A DNA stretch of 9,508 nt from Salinirussus sp. (GCA_028275005.1 JAQCNN010000032.1:1-9508), one strand, 5' to 3'. Positions 1 to 6,835 are shown, numbered from the stretch's first letter. A program made the numbers and translations. Notes: generated from the letters alone by a model not told the origin.

Positions 1-1
1 A

Positions 2-73
2 TGGACTCGCGGGGATTTGAACCCCGGGCCTCTTCCTTGCGAAGGAAGCGATCTGCCGCTGATCTACGAGCCC
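2..73 (-). tRNA. tRNA-Ala, anticodon CGC
   Basis: A complete 72-nt cloverleaf can be folded on the minus strand. The acceptor stem is GGGCTCG with CGAGTCC and includes the G3:U70 wobble pair that identifies alanine tRNAs. The D stem is GATC/GATC with a GG-containing loop. The anticodon stem is CTTCC/GGAAG with loop TTCGCAA, giving anticodon CGC, which reads GCG. The variable loop is 5 nt, the T stem is CGGGG/CCCCG with loop TTCAAAT, and the discriminator is A73. No intron interrupts the anticodon loop. The base after A73 is T, so CCA is not encoded and must be added enzymatically. The gene starts 35 bases after the uS10 stop and has no convincing TATA box of its own, so processing from the EF-1alpha/uS10 transcript is plausible. 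Confidence 0.96.
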
Positions 74-83
74 GCGTGTGGAA

Positions 84-98
84 ACCCCTGCGTGGGGT
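84..98 (-). other. Small hairpin between uS10 gene and tRNA-Ala
   Basis: A perfect 5-bp inverted repeat (ACCCC / GGGGT, 5-nt loop) lies in the 35-base gap between the uS10 stop and the 5' end of the tRNA. On the minus strand it is followed by only two more T residues, so it is a poor terminator. It could mark mRNA/tRNA processing or be incidental in GC-rich DNA. Confidence 0.3.
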
Positions 99-108
99 AA
101 GGCGGTCC

Positions 109-417
109 TCAGTCTTCGAGGACGATCTCGATGCTGACGTCGTTTGGCACCTGGATACGCATCAGCTGGCGCAGCGCGCGTTCGTCGGCGTCGATGTCGA
201 TCAGCCGTTTGTGAACGCGCATTTCCCAGTGCTCCCAGGTGGCAGTCCCCTCGCCGTCCGGTGACTTCCGGCAAGGGACCTCCAGGGTCTTGGTCGGGAG
301 CGGCACCGGGCCCGACAGTTTCACACCCGTCTTGTCCGCGATATCGCGGACATCGTCACAGATGTCGTCGAGGTCGTCGGGGCTGGTGCCCGCCAGCCTG
401 ACGCGTGCCTGCTGCAT
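109..417 (-). CDS. rps10: 30S ribosomal protein uS10 (S10)
   Basis: This is the archaeal small-subunit ribosomal protein uS10, a component of the 30S head; in bacteria its homologue also serves as the NusE antitermination factor. The product is 102 residues, the usual archaeal length. The S10 family signature is visible at residues 32-43 (VKLSGPVPLPTK), followed by the basic HKRLIDI segment that leads into the C-terminal strand. The ATG lies 1 base after the EF-1alpha TAA with no clear Shine-Dalgarno motif, so translation probably depends on ribosomes finishing EF-1alpha. The EF-1alpha/S10 order is the classic archaeal str-operon end, which supports the assignment. The acidic composition fits haloarchaeal ribosomal proteins. 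I see nothing truncated or unusual. Confidence 0.97.
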   Translation of the reverse strand: MQQARVRLAGTSPDDLDDICDDVRDIADKTGVKLSGPVPLPTKTLEVPCRKSPDGEGTATWEHWEMRVHKRLIDIDADERALRQLMRIQVPNDVSIEIVLED

Positions 418-418
418 C

Positions 419-1687
419 TTATCGCTCGTCGACGTCGCGGACCTTACCCGCCGCGATGGTCTGGCCCATGTCGCGGATGGCGAAGCTCCCCAGTTCGGGG
501 ATCTCGTCGGCCGGCTCGATGCTGAGCGGCTTCTGTGGGCGCACCGTCACGATGGCGGCGTCACCCGACTGGATGAAGTCAGGGTTCTCCTCGCCACCGC
601 CCTCGCCCGCCGGGTCCATCTTCCGGTCGATGGACTCGATGGTGCAGGCGACCTGTGCGGTGTGTGCGTGGAAGACCGGGGTGTAGCCCGCGGTGATCAC
701 GCTCGGGTGTTGCATCACGACGATCTGGGCCTGGAAGGTCTCGGCGACCGACGGCGGGTCCTCGGCGGGGCCACAGACGTCGCCCCGGCGGATGTCGTCC
801 TGGCCGATACCGCGGACGTTGAACCCGACGTTGTCGCCGGGCTCGGCCCGGGGGATCTCGTCGTGGTGCATCTCGATCGTCTTTACCTCCCCGCCGACGT
901 CGGAGGGCTGGAAGGAGACGTCGTTGCCGGTCTCCATGACCCCGGTCTCGATACGACCGACAGGCACGGTTCCGATACCCGAGATGGTGTAGACGTCCTG
1001 GATCGGGAGGCGAAGCGGCGCGTCCGTCGGCGGCTCCGGCTCGGGCAGACTGTTGAGTGCCTCGAGCAGGATCTTGTCGTCGTACCAGTCGAGATTGTCC
1101 GACCGCTCGGCGACGTTGTCACCCTCGAACGCCGAGACGGGGATGAAGCTGGCGTCGTCGGCGTTGAACTGGACCTGCTGGAGCAGCTCCTCCACCTCGG
1201 CGACGACCTGGTCGTAGTTGTTCTGGTCGTAGTCGACCAGGTCCATCTTGTTGACGGCGACGATGAGTTCGCCGATACCCAGGGTGCGTGCCAGGAAGAC
1301 GTGCTCCTGTGTCTGTGGCTGGACACCGTCGTCGGCGGCAACGACGAGCACGGCGTTGTCGGCCTGGCTCGCGCCCGTGATCATGTTCTTCACAAAGTCA
1401 CGGTGGCCCGGGCAGTCGACAATCGTGAAGTTGTACTTGTCAGTGTCGAACTCTTGGTGGGCGATGTCGATGGTGACCCCGCGCTCGCGCTCCTCGGCGA
1501 GGTTGTCCATGACGTAGGCGAACTCGAAGCCACCCTTGCCCTTCTCCTCTGCTTCCTCCTTGTACTGTTCGATGACGTGCTCCGGTACCGACCCCGTCTC
1601 GTAGAGGAGTCGGCCGACGAGCGTGCTCTTTCCGTGGTCGACGTGGCCGATGATGGCCAGGTTCTGGTGCGCTAGGTCTTCACTCAT
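419..1687 (-). CDS. tuf: Translation elongation factor EF-1alpha (aEF1A)
   Basis: This GTPase delivers aminoacyl-tRNA to the ribosomal A site, the archaeal equivalent of EF-Tu. The product is 422 residues, the family length. GTP-binding motifs are intact: P-loop GHVDHGKS at 14-21, switch I with RGVTID at 69-74, DCPGH at 91-95, NKMD at 146-149 and SAF at 185-187. The beta-barrel domains 2 and 3 follow, with ETGVMETG and the conserved HPSVITAGYTPVFHAHT segment. The ATG at 1687 gives the conserved start MSEDLAHQNLAIIGHVDHGK. A strong TATA box lies about 50 bases upstream of the ATG, so the transcript should carry a leader of roughly 20-25 nt. The uS10 gene follows after 1 base. Divergence from bacterial EF-Tu rules out a bacterial origin. 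Confidence 0.98.
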   Translation of the reverse strand: MSEDLAHQNLAIIGHVDHGKSTLVGRLLYETGSVPEHVIEQYKEEAEEKGKGGFEFAYVMDNLAEERERGVTIDIAHQEFDTDKYNFTIVDCPGHRDFVKNMITGASQADNAVLVVAADDGVQPQTQEHVFLARTLGIGELIVAVNKMDLVDYDQNNYDQVVAEVEELLQQVQFNADDASFIPVSAFEGDNVAERSDNLDWYDDKILLEALNSLPEPEPPTDAPLRLPIQDVYTISGIGTVPVGRIETGVMETGNDVSFQPSDVGGEVKTIEMHHDEIPRAEPGDNVGFNVRGIGQDDIRRGDVCGPAEDPPSVAETFQAQIVVMQHPSVITAGYTPVFHAHTAQVACTIESIDRKMDPAGEGGGEENPDFIQSGDAAIVTVRPQKPLSIEPADEIPELGSFAIRDMGQTIAAGKVRDVDER

Positions 1688-1730
1688 GATGTTTCACGCG
1701 CAGGGGCGCTCTGTCGGAACTGTAACGCAG

Positions 1731-1742
1731 TTATTCATAAAA
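1731..1742 (-). promoter_or_regulatory. TATA box of the EF-1alpha / uS10 transcript
   Basis: On the minus strand the sequence reads TTTTATGAATAA, an AT-rich island in otherwise GC-rich DNA, preceded by a BRE-like CGAAATGG. Its centre is about 50 bases upstream of the EF-1alpha ATG. With the usual archaeal spacing of about 26 bases, transcription would start near 1711, leaving a leader of roughly 20-25 nt. It is the most consensus-like promoter in the window, as expected for a highly expressed factor. Confidence 0.7.
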
Positions 1743-1839
1743 CCATTTCGATACGGGGTACAGCCCGTCCTTTTGCCGTCCGGTGATTTGAGAGCCTGTG
1801 ACACGCCGACGACCGGCGACAGCGGGGACGGCCGTCGGG

Positions 1840-2784
1840 TCACTCCGCCAGTCGGCCCACGTCCGCCAGCACCGCCGTCGCCGTCTCCGGGCCGCCGGCC
1901 CCGCGCCCGGAGATATCGAGGAGTCCGGCGTGCTCGGTCTCGAGTTCGACGATGTTGCGGGTCCCTGTCACCGCGAGTGCGCCGTGTTCGGGGATCAGAC
2001 GGGGCCCGACCCGGATCGCCCCGTTCTTGACCTCGCCGATGAGCCGGATCGTGCGCCCGTCCTCGGCAGCCAACTCGAGGGCGCTACCCGGCAGGTCCCG
2101 GATCCCCTCGACCGCCGCGTCCGAGAGGGTGTACTCCCGGTCGTAGAGGACGTTCGCGAGGATCACACACTTCAGTGCGGCGTCGGTCCCCTCCACGTCG
2201 AAGGAGGGGTCGGCCTCCGCCACCCCCAGGTCCTGGGCTTCCGCGAGGACGTGCTCGTAGCCCAGCCCCTCGGCGGCCATGCGCGAGAGCACGAAGTTCG
2301 CCGTTCCGTTGAGCACACCCCGGGCGGCCTCGATATGCTCGGCGCCGAAGTCGGCGATCGTCGAGAGGACGGGCATCGCACCCCCGACGGTCGCCTCCAG
2401 ATACACCTCGCCGGCACTCTCCCGTTCGAGCGCCCGAACCTCACCGTAGCGCTCGGCGACGGGCCCCTTGTTCGCGAGTACGACGTGACAGTCCCGTTCG
2501 AGGGCCGCCCGCACGTGGCCAAAGCCCGGCTCGGCGTCACCGAGTGTCGTCGGCGTCGCCTCCACGAGGACGTCGTACGGCCCCGCCAGCGCGTCCGCGG
2601 TGGGGGCCGTGCCGACGGTGCCCTCGGCCTCCTTGCGCGTCAGGGCGCCGTCCACGTCGATCCCGTCGGGGTCGACGGCAGCGCCACCGGAGTCAGCGAG
2701 CGCGGTCACAGTGTGGCCGTACTCGCCGGCAAGTTCCGCGACCGCGGAGCCGACCGCCCCGGCACCCACAACGGCCAGTCTCAC
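1840..2784 (-). CDS. hom: Homoserine dehydrogenase, short form without ACT domain
   Basis: This enzyme reduces L-aspartate-4-semialdehyde to L-homoserine with NAD(P)H, the branch point to threonine and methionine. The 314-residue product starts with a Rossmann fold, GAGAVG at 7-12. The catalytic region contains NKGP at 105-108 (K106), EATVGGAMP from 130, and LNGTANF at 158-164. The family signature runs from A183 to K205, through G-V-A-E-A-D-P, D196 and D201. No C-terminal ACT domain or aspartate kinase fusion is present. The start is GTG at 2784: it overlaps the stop of the upstream ACT gene by 4 bases (GTGA) and has GGGTGA 6 bases ahead, so translation is coupled. Regulation by threonine or another amino acid through the ACT partner is inferred, not shown. 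Confidence 0.95.
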   Translation of the reverse strand: MRLAVVGAGAVGSAVAELAGEYGHTVTALADSGGAAVDPDGIDVDGALTRKEAEGTVGTAPTADALAGPYDVLVEATPTTLGDAEPGFGHVRAALERDCHVVLANKGPVAERYGEVRALERESAGEVYLEATVGGAMPVLSTIADFGAEHIEAARGVLNGTANFVLSRMAAEGLGYEHVLAEAQDLGVAEADPSFDVEGTDAALKCVILANVLYDREYTLSDAAVEGIRDLPGSALELAAEDGRTIRLIGEVKNGAIRVGPRLIPEHGALAVTGTRNIVELETEHAGLLDISGRGAGGPETATAVLADVGRLAE

Positions 2785-3311
2785 GCGCCCTCACCCGCGG
2801 TTAGCGGTTCGATGACGCGTAGGTCCTTCTCGTCGGCGACCTCGCGGATCGTCTCCAGGGCCGAGTCCGCGCCGCCGGCGTTGGTCGCCAGCCGAACCCG
2901 GGCACTCGAGATCCCCTCGTCACCCTCCGGCGCCGACAGCGAGAGGTCGTCGACGTTTGCCCCTGTGGCACTCTGGATCCGTTCTAGTGTGTTCGAGAGG
3001 TCCGTGTTGACGAGGTGGCCGGTGAGCACGACTGTCAGCTCCTCGGTGTACTGCTCGGCGCCGGCCTGAATGACGTTGATCCCCTCGCCGCGGAGCGCGT
3101 CGACGACAGTGTCGAACTGGTCCGGGGTGGCCTCCATATCGACCTCGACGGGGATCTGTCCGCGGGGTGTGACGTTGCCCCGCTCGTGGAAGATCGACAG
3201 CAGATTTCCACCGTGGTCGGCGATCGGCGACAGCGCCCGGAGGAGTTCGCCGGGCCGGTCGACGAGCTCCAGGCGCACCGTGTAGGAGCGGAGCTCGGTC
3301 GAGTCACTCAT
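2781..3311 (-). CDS. ACT-domain protein, predicted allosteric regulator of homoserine dehydrogenase (COG2061-like)
   Basis: This 176-residue protein has two ACT-like halves. Residues 9-84 contain the typical ACT pattern: a beta strand ending in LVDRPGELLRALSPIADHGG, then a strand with NLLSIFHERG and PVEVDME. Residues 91-172 form a second, more divergent unit. ACT domains bind amino acids and change the activity of partner enzymes. I recall the COG2061 family being annotated as a predicted regulator of homoserine dehydrogenase, and the location here fits: its stop overlaps the hom start by 4 bases, and hom lacks an ACT domain of its own. The ATG at 3311 is supported by AGGTGA 7 bases ahead. 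The ligand (threonine, methionine or other) cannot be read from the sequence. Physical interaction with the dehydrogenase is inference. Confidence 0.88.
   Translation of the reverse strand: MSDSTELRSYTVRLELVDRPGELLRALSPIADHGGNLLSIFHERGNVTPRGQIPVEVDMEATPDQFDTVVDALRGEGINVIQAGAEQYTEELTVVLTGHLVNTDLSNTLERIQSATGANVDDLSLSAPEGDEGISSARVRLATNAGGADSALETIREVADEKDLRVIEPLTAGEGA
2791..2796 (-). promoter_or_regulatory. Shine-Dalgarno site for hom inside the ACT gene
   Basis: GGGTGA on the minus strand sits 6 bases before the GTG start of homoserine dehydrogenase and contains GGTGA, complementary to the 3' end of archaeal 16S rRNA. It favours the GTG at 2784 as the true start and supports translational coupling to the ACT gene. 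Confidence 0.6.
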
Positions 3312-3337
3312 CCGTCGGTCACCTCTCGGCGGCTCAT
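3308..3337 (-). other. Possible 9-codon upstream ORF overlapping the ACT gene start
   Basis: An ATG at 3337 opens a 9-codon frame (MSRREVTDG). Its TGA at 3310-3308 overlaps the ATG of the ACT gene (ATGA). The ACT Shine-Dalgarno motif lies inside it. The TATA box upstream predicts a transcription start close to this ATG, so it could be translated leaderlessly. Only position supports it; a 30-base frame can easily arise by chance. Confidence 0.2.
3319..3324 (-). promoter_or_regulatory. Shine-Dalgarno site of the ACT gene
   Basis: AGGTGA on the minus strand, within GAGAGGTGACC, lies 7 bases before the ATG at 3311. It matches the anti-Shine-Dalgarno CACCU of archaeal 16S rRNA and is the best such site in the window. 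It implies that this mRNA has a leader, unlike several neighbours. Confidence 0.65.
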
Positions 3338-3357
3338 TGGCACACCTCGGGAGGCCT

Positions 3358-3367
3358 CGTATAAGAA
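3358..3367 (-). promoter_or_regulatory. TATA-like promoter of the ACT-hom pair
   Basis: TTCTTATACG on the minus strand is an AT-rich core in GC-rich surroundings. It is centred about 50 bases upstream of the ACT start codon, and its predicted start point near 3337 leaves a leader of about 25 nt that includes the Shine-Dalgarno motif. It lies in the 102-base gap after the small membrane protein gene, so the ACT-hom pair has its own promoter. Confidence 0.55.
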
Positions 3368-3413
3368 TCCCGTCGTTCGGGGACCCGAGCGGGCTGTCGG
3401 CCCTCGGCTCCGG

Positions 3414-3632
3414 TCAGGGGAGGTACCTGTCGTAGACGTCGTCGATCATCTCGTTGTACTCGTCGCCGTCGGGGCTTCCCCAGGGGTTGCGCGAGAAGTA
3501 GAACGTCGCCGCGAGGAAGGCCCCGACGGAGATGGCCAGGTACGCCTGCATCACCGCGCCAAAGGCAAACGTCGACACACCGGCGATCAGGCCGCCGATG
3601 ACGACGTCTGTGACCTGGTGGAGCAGAGACAT
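3414..3632 (-). CDS. Small two-helix membrane protein of unknown function
   Basis: I do not recognise this 72-residue protein. Residues 8-47 are almost continuously hydrophobic (from VTDVVIGGLIAG to AFLAATFYF) and would form two short transmembrane helices with a tight turn near residues 28-30. A hydrophilic acidic tail of about 25 residues follows (DGDEYNEMIDDVYDRYLP). There is no signal peptide, cysteine or known catalytic motif. I chose the ATG at 3632 over a GTG at 3677 because a TATA-like element sits about 25-30 bases upstream, which suits a leaderless transcript, and the 15-residue extension is basic and unlike the rest. A perfect palindrome lies just upstream of the start. The gene is separated from both neighbours by 70-100 bases and is probably monocistronic. 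Confidence 0.72.
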   Translation of the reverse strand: MSLLHQVTDVVIGGLIAGVSTFAFGAVMQAYLAISVGAFLAATFYFSRNPWGSPDGDEYNEMIDDVYDRYLP

Positions 3633-3640
3633 AGCTTCAC

Positions 3641-3657
3641 GTATCGACCGACGATAC
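3641..3657. promoter_or_regulatory. 17-bp palindrome in the promoter of the small membrane protein gene
   Basis: The arms GTATCG (3641-3646) and CGATAC (3652-3657) are perfect inverted repeats around a 5-base centre. The element begins 8 bases upstream of the ATG at 3632 and reaches into the TATA-like region (minus strand CTTAGGTAT, about 3655-3663). This is where an archaeal repressor would block TBP/TFB or polymerase. A dimeric DNA-binding regulator is the simplest reading; which one is unknown. Confidence 0.45.
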
Positions 3658-3704
3658 CTAAGTGCCGTGTTCGCCACCGCCCTTCTGGACCGGTCACAAC
3701 CGTC

Positions 3705-4466
3705 TCAGTCGTACACGCCGACGAGGTCGCGCTGGCGCCTCAGCACCGCGGGGTCGAGGTCGGCCACCAGGTCCCGTTCGGCAGTGTCAAGCGCCGCCCG
3801 GACACCGCCGTCGGGGCGGGCGACGAGCGACCGCCCGGCGTAGGCCATCGTGTGTGCGTCCGCGACATCGCGCCGGCCGGTTCTGCCCGTGCCCACGGCC
3901 CACCGGACACCGTCAAGCGCCCGCGCCCGGACCAGTAGTCGCCAGTTGGCGGCGTGGGTCGCGGGCCACGCGCCGATGACCAGCAGCGCGTCGACGCCTT
4001 CCTCGACCAGTGTGGCGCTGTCCTGGACAAAGTTCAGGTCGTAACAGGTCAACACACCCGTGGCGCCGAGGGGCGTCTCCAGCGTCACCAACTCGTCACC
4101 GGCCTCGAGAACCGCCTGCTCGCCGGCCCAGCGGTGTCGCTTCCGGTAGACAACCGTCTCACCGCCGGCACGAACGTACGCGGCGGCGTTGTAGCAGTCG
4201 CCGGCGTCCTCGACGAACCCGACCAGGAGGTCCGTTCCGGCGTCGGCGGCAGCCGCCCGGAGCTGCGCCAGCTCCGGGCCGTCCCGGGACACTGCCGCCG
4301 TCACGGCCCGCTCGTCCGGGACGAAGCCGGTCAACGCGAGTTCGGGGAAACAGGCAACGTCCACCCGGTCGGGCAGACCCGCGACCCGGTCGAGCACCGT
4401 CTCCAGGTTCGTCTCGACGGCCAGGTCCGTAACTGCCATCTGACAGGCGGCGACGGTCGGTGACAT
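3705..4466 (-). CDS. Carbon-nitrogen hydrolase (nitrilase superfamily)
   Basis: This is a cytoplasmic amidase-type hydrolase of 253 residues that attacks a non-peptide C-N bond through a Glu-Lys-Cys triad. All three catalytic residues are visible: E42 in CFPELALTG, K109 in VYRKRH and C141 in LTCYDLNF. E116 after the lysine motif matches the usual second glutamate. The nucleophile motif CYDLNF has Asn where most relatives have Arg (CYDxRFP). The ATG at 4466 begins the conserved first strand (VAACQMAV) and has a TATA-like CTTTTG 28 bases ahead; an in-frame extension to 4580 has no family similarity and was discarded. The substrate cannot be named: omega-amidase, carbamoylputrescine-amidase-like and other activities share this fold. 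Its neighbours do not specify a pathway. Confidence 0.88.
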   Translation of the reverse strand: MSPTVAACQMAVTDLAVETNLETVLDRVAGLPDRVDVACFPELALTGFVPDERAVTAAVSRDGPELAQLRAAAADAGTDLLVGFVEDAGDCYNAAAYVRAGGETVVYRKRHRWAGEQAVLEAGDELVTLETPLGATGVLTCYDLNFVQDSATLVEEGVDALLVIGAWPATHAANWRLLVRARALDGVRWAVGTGRTGRRDVADAHTMAYAGRSLVARPDGGVRAALDTAERDLVADLDPAVLRRQRDLVGVYD

Positions 4467-4489
4467 ACCGGCTACCTGCGCCCGGTTCG

Positions 4490-4497
4490 GCAAAAGC
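4490..4497 (-). promoter_or_regulatory. TATA-like element of the C-N hydrolase gene
   Basis: The minus strand reads GCTTTTGC here, a weak AT-rich core about 28 bases upstream of the ATG at 4466. The spacing predicts a leaderless or near-leaderless transcript. The remainder of the 153-base gap up to the EF-2 stop shows a GT-rich stretch (about 4550-4568) and no clear terminator. Confidence 0.4.
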
Positions 4498-4619
4498 ACT
4501 GTGACAGGTCGTTGAGAAGGCCTGCGAGCGACCTCGGCGCTCGTGGGGTCTCTCACAGACACACACCACAGGGGGTGCACAGCCGCCAGGAGCGGACCCG
4601 GGTCGGAGGCGGGTGGTGG

Positions 4620-6809
4620 TTAGATGTAGTCGACCATCTCGGGGAGTTCCAGCTTCATCCCCTTTCGCTCGCGGATGTCCATGATCTGTTCGCGCTGGAG
4701 ATTGTCGGCCATCACCTGGAAGCCGGCGTTCTCGGTGTTCCAGGAGGCCCGCCCTTCCGTCGCCGAGCGGATGTCCGAGGAGAAGCCGATCATCTCCTCG
4801 ACGGGGGCAACCCCCTCGACGACCATCAGGTCGCCCTCCTGGTACATGTCGTCGACGCGGCCACGGCGGCCCTGGATCTCGCCGGAGGCCGGGCCCATAT
4901 GCTCGTTGGGCACGTCGATCCGGACCTCCTGGATCGGCTCGAGGAGGCGGATCTCCGAGTCGATGAGCGCGTTGTGTAGCGCCTCACGGACCGCCGGGAT
5001 GACCTGTGCGGGGCCCCGGTGGATGGCGTCCTCGTGGAGACGGGCGTCGTGCAGGCGGATGAGCGAGCCTTCGACGGGCTCGGCCGCGAGCGGGCCGTCG
5101 TTCAGCGCCTCCTCGAAGCCCTCGAGGACGAGTTCCATCGTCTCGTTGAGGTGCTGGATCCCCTTCGTGTCGTCGATGATGATGTTCGAGCCGTGGACGT
5201 GTTCGACCTCCTGGGAGGTCTCCTTTTCGAGGCCGGCGTCCTGCAGGGCCTCACGCCGCTCGAGTTCGGGCATCCCCATCGTTGCCTCGCCCTTCTTCAG
5301 CGCGTCGACGACCGACTGCTCGAGGGGCTCGACAGTTAGGTAGAACCGGTTGTGCCGGTTCGGGGAGATCCCCTCGACCTCGCGGCTGGAGCCCTGTGGG
5401 GCCTCCCGGAAGACGACGATCGGTTCGCCGGTCGTGACCGGAATACCCTGGTTGCGCTCGATACGCTGGGTGATGACCTCCAGGTGGAGTTCACCCTGGC
5501 CGGAGATGAGGTGTTCGCCGGTGTCCTCGTTGATCTCCACCTGGATGGTGGGGTCCTCCTTTGCCACCTGCTGGAGCGTCTCGATGAGCTTTGGCAGGTC
5601 GTCCATGTTCCGGGCCTCGACGCTTTTCGTGATGACGGGCTCGGAGAGGTGCTCGATGGACTCGAAGGGGGTCATCTCCACGCCGGAGACGGTAGAGCCG
5701 GCGATGGCGTCGTCCAGCCCGGTGACGGCGGCGACGTTGCCGGCGGGAACACGGTCGACCTCCTCGCGCTCCCCGCCCATGAAGATACCGACGCTCTGGA
5801 GCCGGTTGGTGCCGACGGTGCCGGAGACGTACAGCTCCTGGCCCTTCTCCAGCGTGCCCGAGAAGACCCGGCCGGTCGCGATCTCGCCGGCGTGTGGGTC
5901 CATCGAGATGTCAGTGACCATGAAGACCACCTCGCCGTCCTCGTCGACGAACTGCATACTCTCCGCGATCTCGGTCTCGGAGTCGCCACGCCAGACCCGC
6001 GGGATCCGCCGGGGCTGGGCGTCGACCGGGTTCGGGAAGTGCTCACAGACCATGTCGAGCACGACGTTAGAGAGGGGTGTCCGCTCGTTCAGCTCCCCGC
6101 GTTTGTCGGCCTGTTCGAGGTCGATGATGTCCCCGAAGTCCATCCCGGTCCGCTGCATCGAGGGCAGGGAGACCCCCCACTTGTACAGCGCCGACCCGAA
6201 GCCGACAGTCCCGTCCTCGACGGAGACCGTCCAGTCCTCGGTGATGTCGTCCATCTCCTCGGTCATGCCGCGGATCAGGTCGTTGACGTCCCGGATAACA
6301 CCGGTCAGCCGCTCCTGCATCTCGGAGGGCCCCTCCTGGAGCTCGGAGATGAGGCGGTCGACCTTGTTGATGAAGAGGGCGGGCTTGACACCCTCCCGGA
6401 GCGCCTGCCGCAGGACGGTCTCGGTCTGGGGCATCGCCCCCTCGACGGCGTCGACGACGACGAGCGCGCCGTCGACGGCGCGCATGGCCCGGGTGACGTC
6501 ACCGCCGAAGTCCACGTGGCCCGGCGTGTCGATGAGGTTGATCAGGTGGTTCGTGTCCTCGTACTCGTGGGTCATCGAGACGTTTGCCGCGTCGATCGTG
6601 ATGCCCCGCTCCTGTTCGTCCTCCTCGGTGTCCATCGCGAGCTGTTCGCCGGCGGTGTCGTCGGATATCATCCCCGCGCCGGCCAGCAGGTTGTCGGTCA
6701 GGGTGGTCTTCCCGTGGTCGACGTGTGCGGCGATTGCGATATTCCGGATGTTCTCCGGCCGGTTCATCAACCCCTCACACTCCTGGACGATTTTTTTGCG
6801 TCGGCCCAT
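4620..6809 (-). CDS. fusA: Translation elongation factor EF-2 (aEF2)
   Basis: EF-2 is the ribosomal translocase GTPase, the archaeal counterpart of EF-G. The product is 729 residues, the usual haloarchaeal size. GTP-binding motifs are AHVDHGKT at 28-35, RGITI at 68-72, DTPGH at 94-98 and NKVD at 148-151. The domain IV tip carries the archaeal/eukaryotic diphthamide loop, LHEDAIHRGPAQ; the modified histidine is predicted to be H597 (codon at 5019-5021). The C-terminus ends in the typical KLELPEMVDYI. The ATG at 6809 gives MGRRKKIVQECE, the conserved haloarchaeal start; a 10-residue upstream in-frame extension was rejected. A TATA-like CCTTTTGA lies about 30 bases before the ATG, so the mRNA is probably leaderless. 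rps12 and rps7, common partners upstream, are not in the window. Confidence 0.98.
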   Translation of the reverse strand: MGRRKKIVQECEGLMNRPENIRNIAIAAHVDHGKTTLTDNLLAGAGMISDDTAGEQLAMDTEEDEQERGITIDAANVSMTHEYEDTNHLINLIDTPGHVDFGGDVTRAMRAVDGALVVVDAVEGAMPQTETVLRQALREGVKPALFINKVDRLISELQEGPSEMQERLTGVIRDVNDLIRGMTEEMDDITEDWTVSVEDGTVGFGSALYKWGVSLPSMQRTGMDFGDIIDLEQADKRGELNERTPLSNVVLDMVCEHFPNPVDAQPRRIPRVWRGDSETEIAESMQFVDEDGEVVFMVTDISMDPHAGEIATGRVFSGTLEKGQELYVSGTVGTNRLQSVGIFMGGEREEVDRVPAGNVAAVTGLDDAIAGSTVSGVEMTPFESIEHLSEPVITKSVEARNMDDLPKLIETLQQVAKEDPTIQVEINEDTGEHLISGQGELHLEVITQRIERNQGIPVTTGEPIVVFREAPQGSSREVEGISPNRHNRFYLTVEPLEQSVVDALKKGEATMGMPELERREALQDAGLEKETSQEVEHVHGSNIIIDDTKGIQHLNETMELVLEGFEEALNDGPLAAEPVEGSLIRLHDARLHEDAIHRGPAQVIPAVREALHNALIDSEIRLLEPIQEVRIDVPNEHMGPASGEIQGRRGRVDDMYQEGDLMVVEGVAPVEEMIGFSSDIRSATEGRASWNTENAGFQVMADNLQREQIMDIRERKGMKLELPEMVDYI

Positions 6810-6835
6810 TCTTACCCGGATTATCGGCAGGAGGG

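Noticed and set aside
239..1675. Long plus-strand open frame of 478 codons opposite EF-1alpha and uS10
   Set aside because: It mirrors the codon structure of the well-identified minus-strand genes, is rich in Val/Asp/Leu from reversed codons, and has no family motif.
1804..1818. Short inverted repeat CGCCG-n5-CGGCG after the hom stop as a terminator
   Set aside because: No T run follows on the minus strand and 5-bp GC repeats are expected by chance in this composition.
1798..3938. Two long overlapping plus-strand frames opposite hom, the ACT gene and the small membrane protein
   Set aside because: Their translations lack motifs and the opposite strand encodes identified proteins with overlaps and ribosome sites.
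4467..4580. In-frame N-terminal extension of the C-N hydrolase
   Set aside because: The extra 38 residues have no family similarity and would span the TATA-like element; the ATG at 4466 begins the conserved first strand.
6789..6797. Run of seven A in the fifth to seventh codons of EF-2 as a possible frameshift or slippage site
   Set aside because: It encodes the conserved KKI of the EF-2 N-terminus, and neither shifted frame offers a meaningful product.
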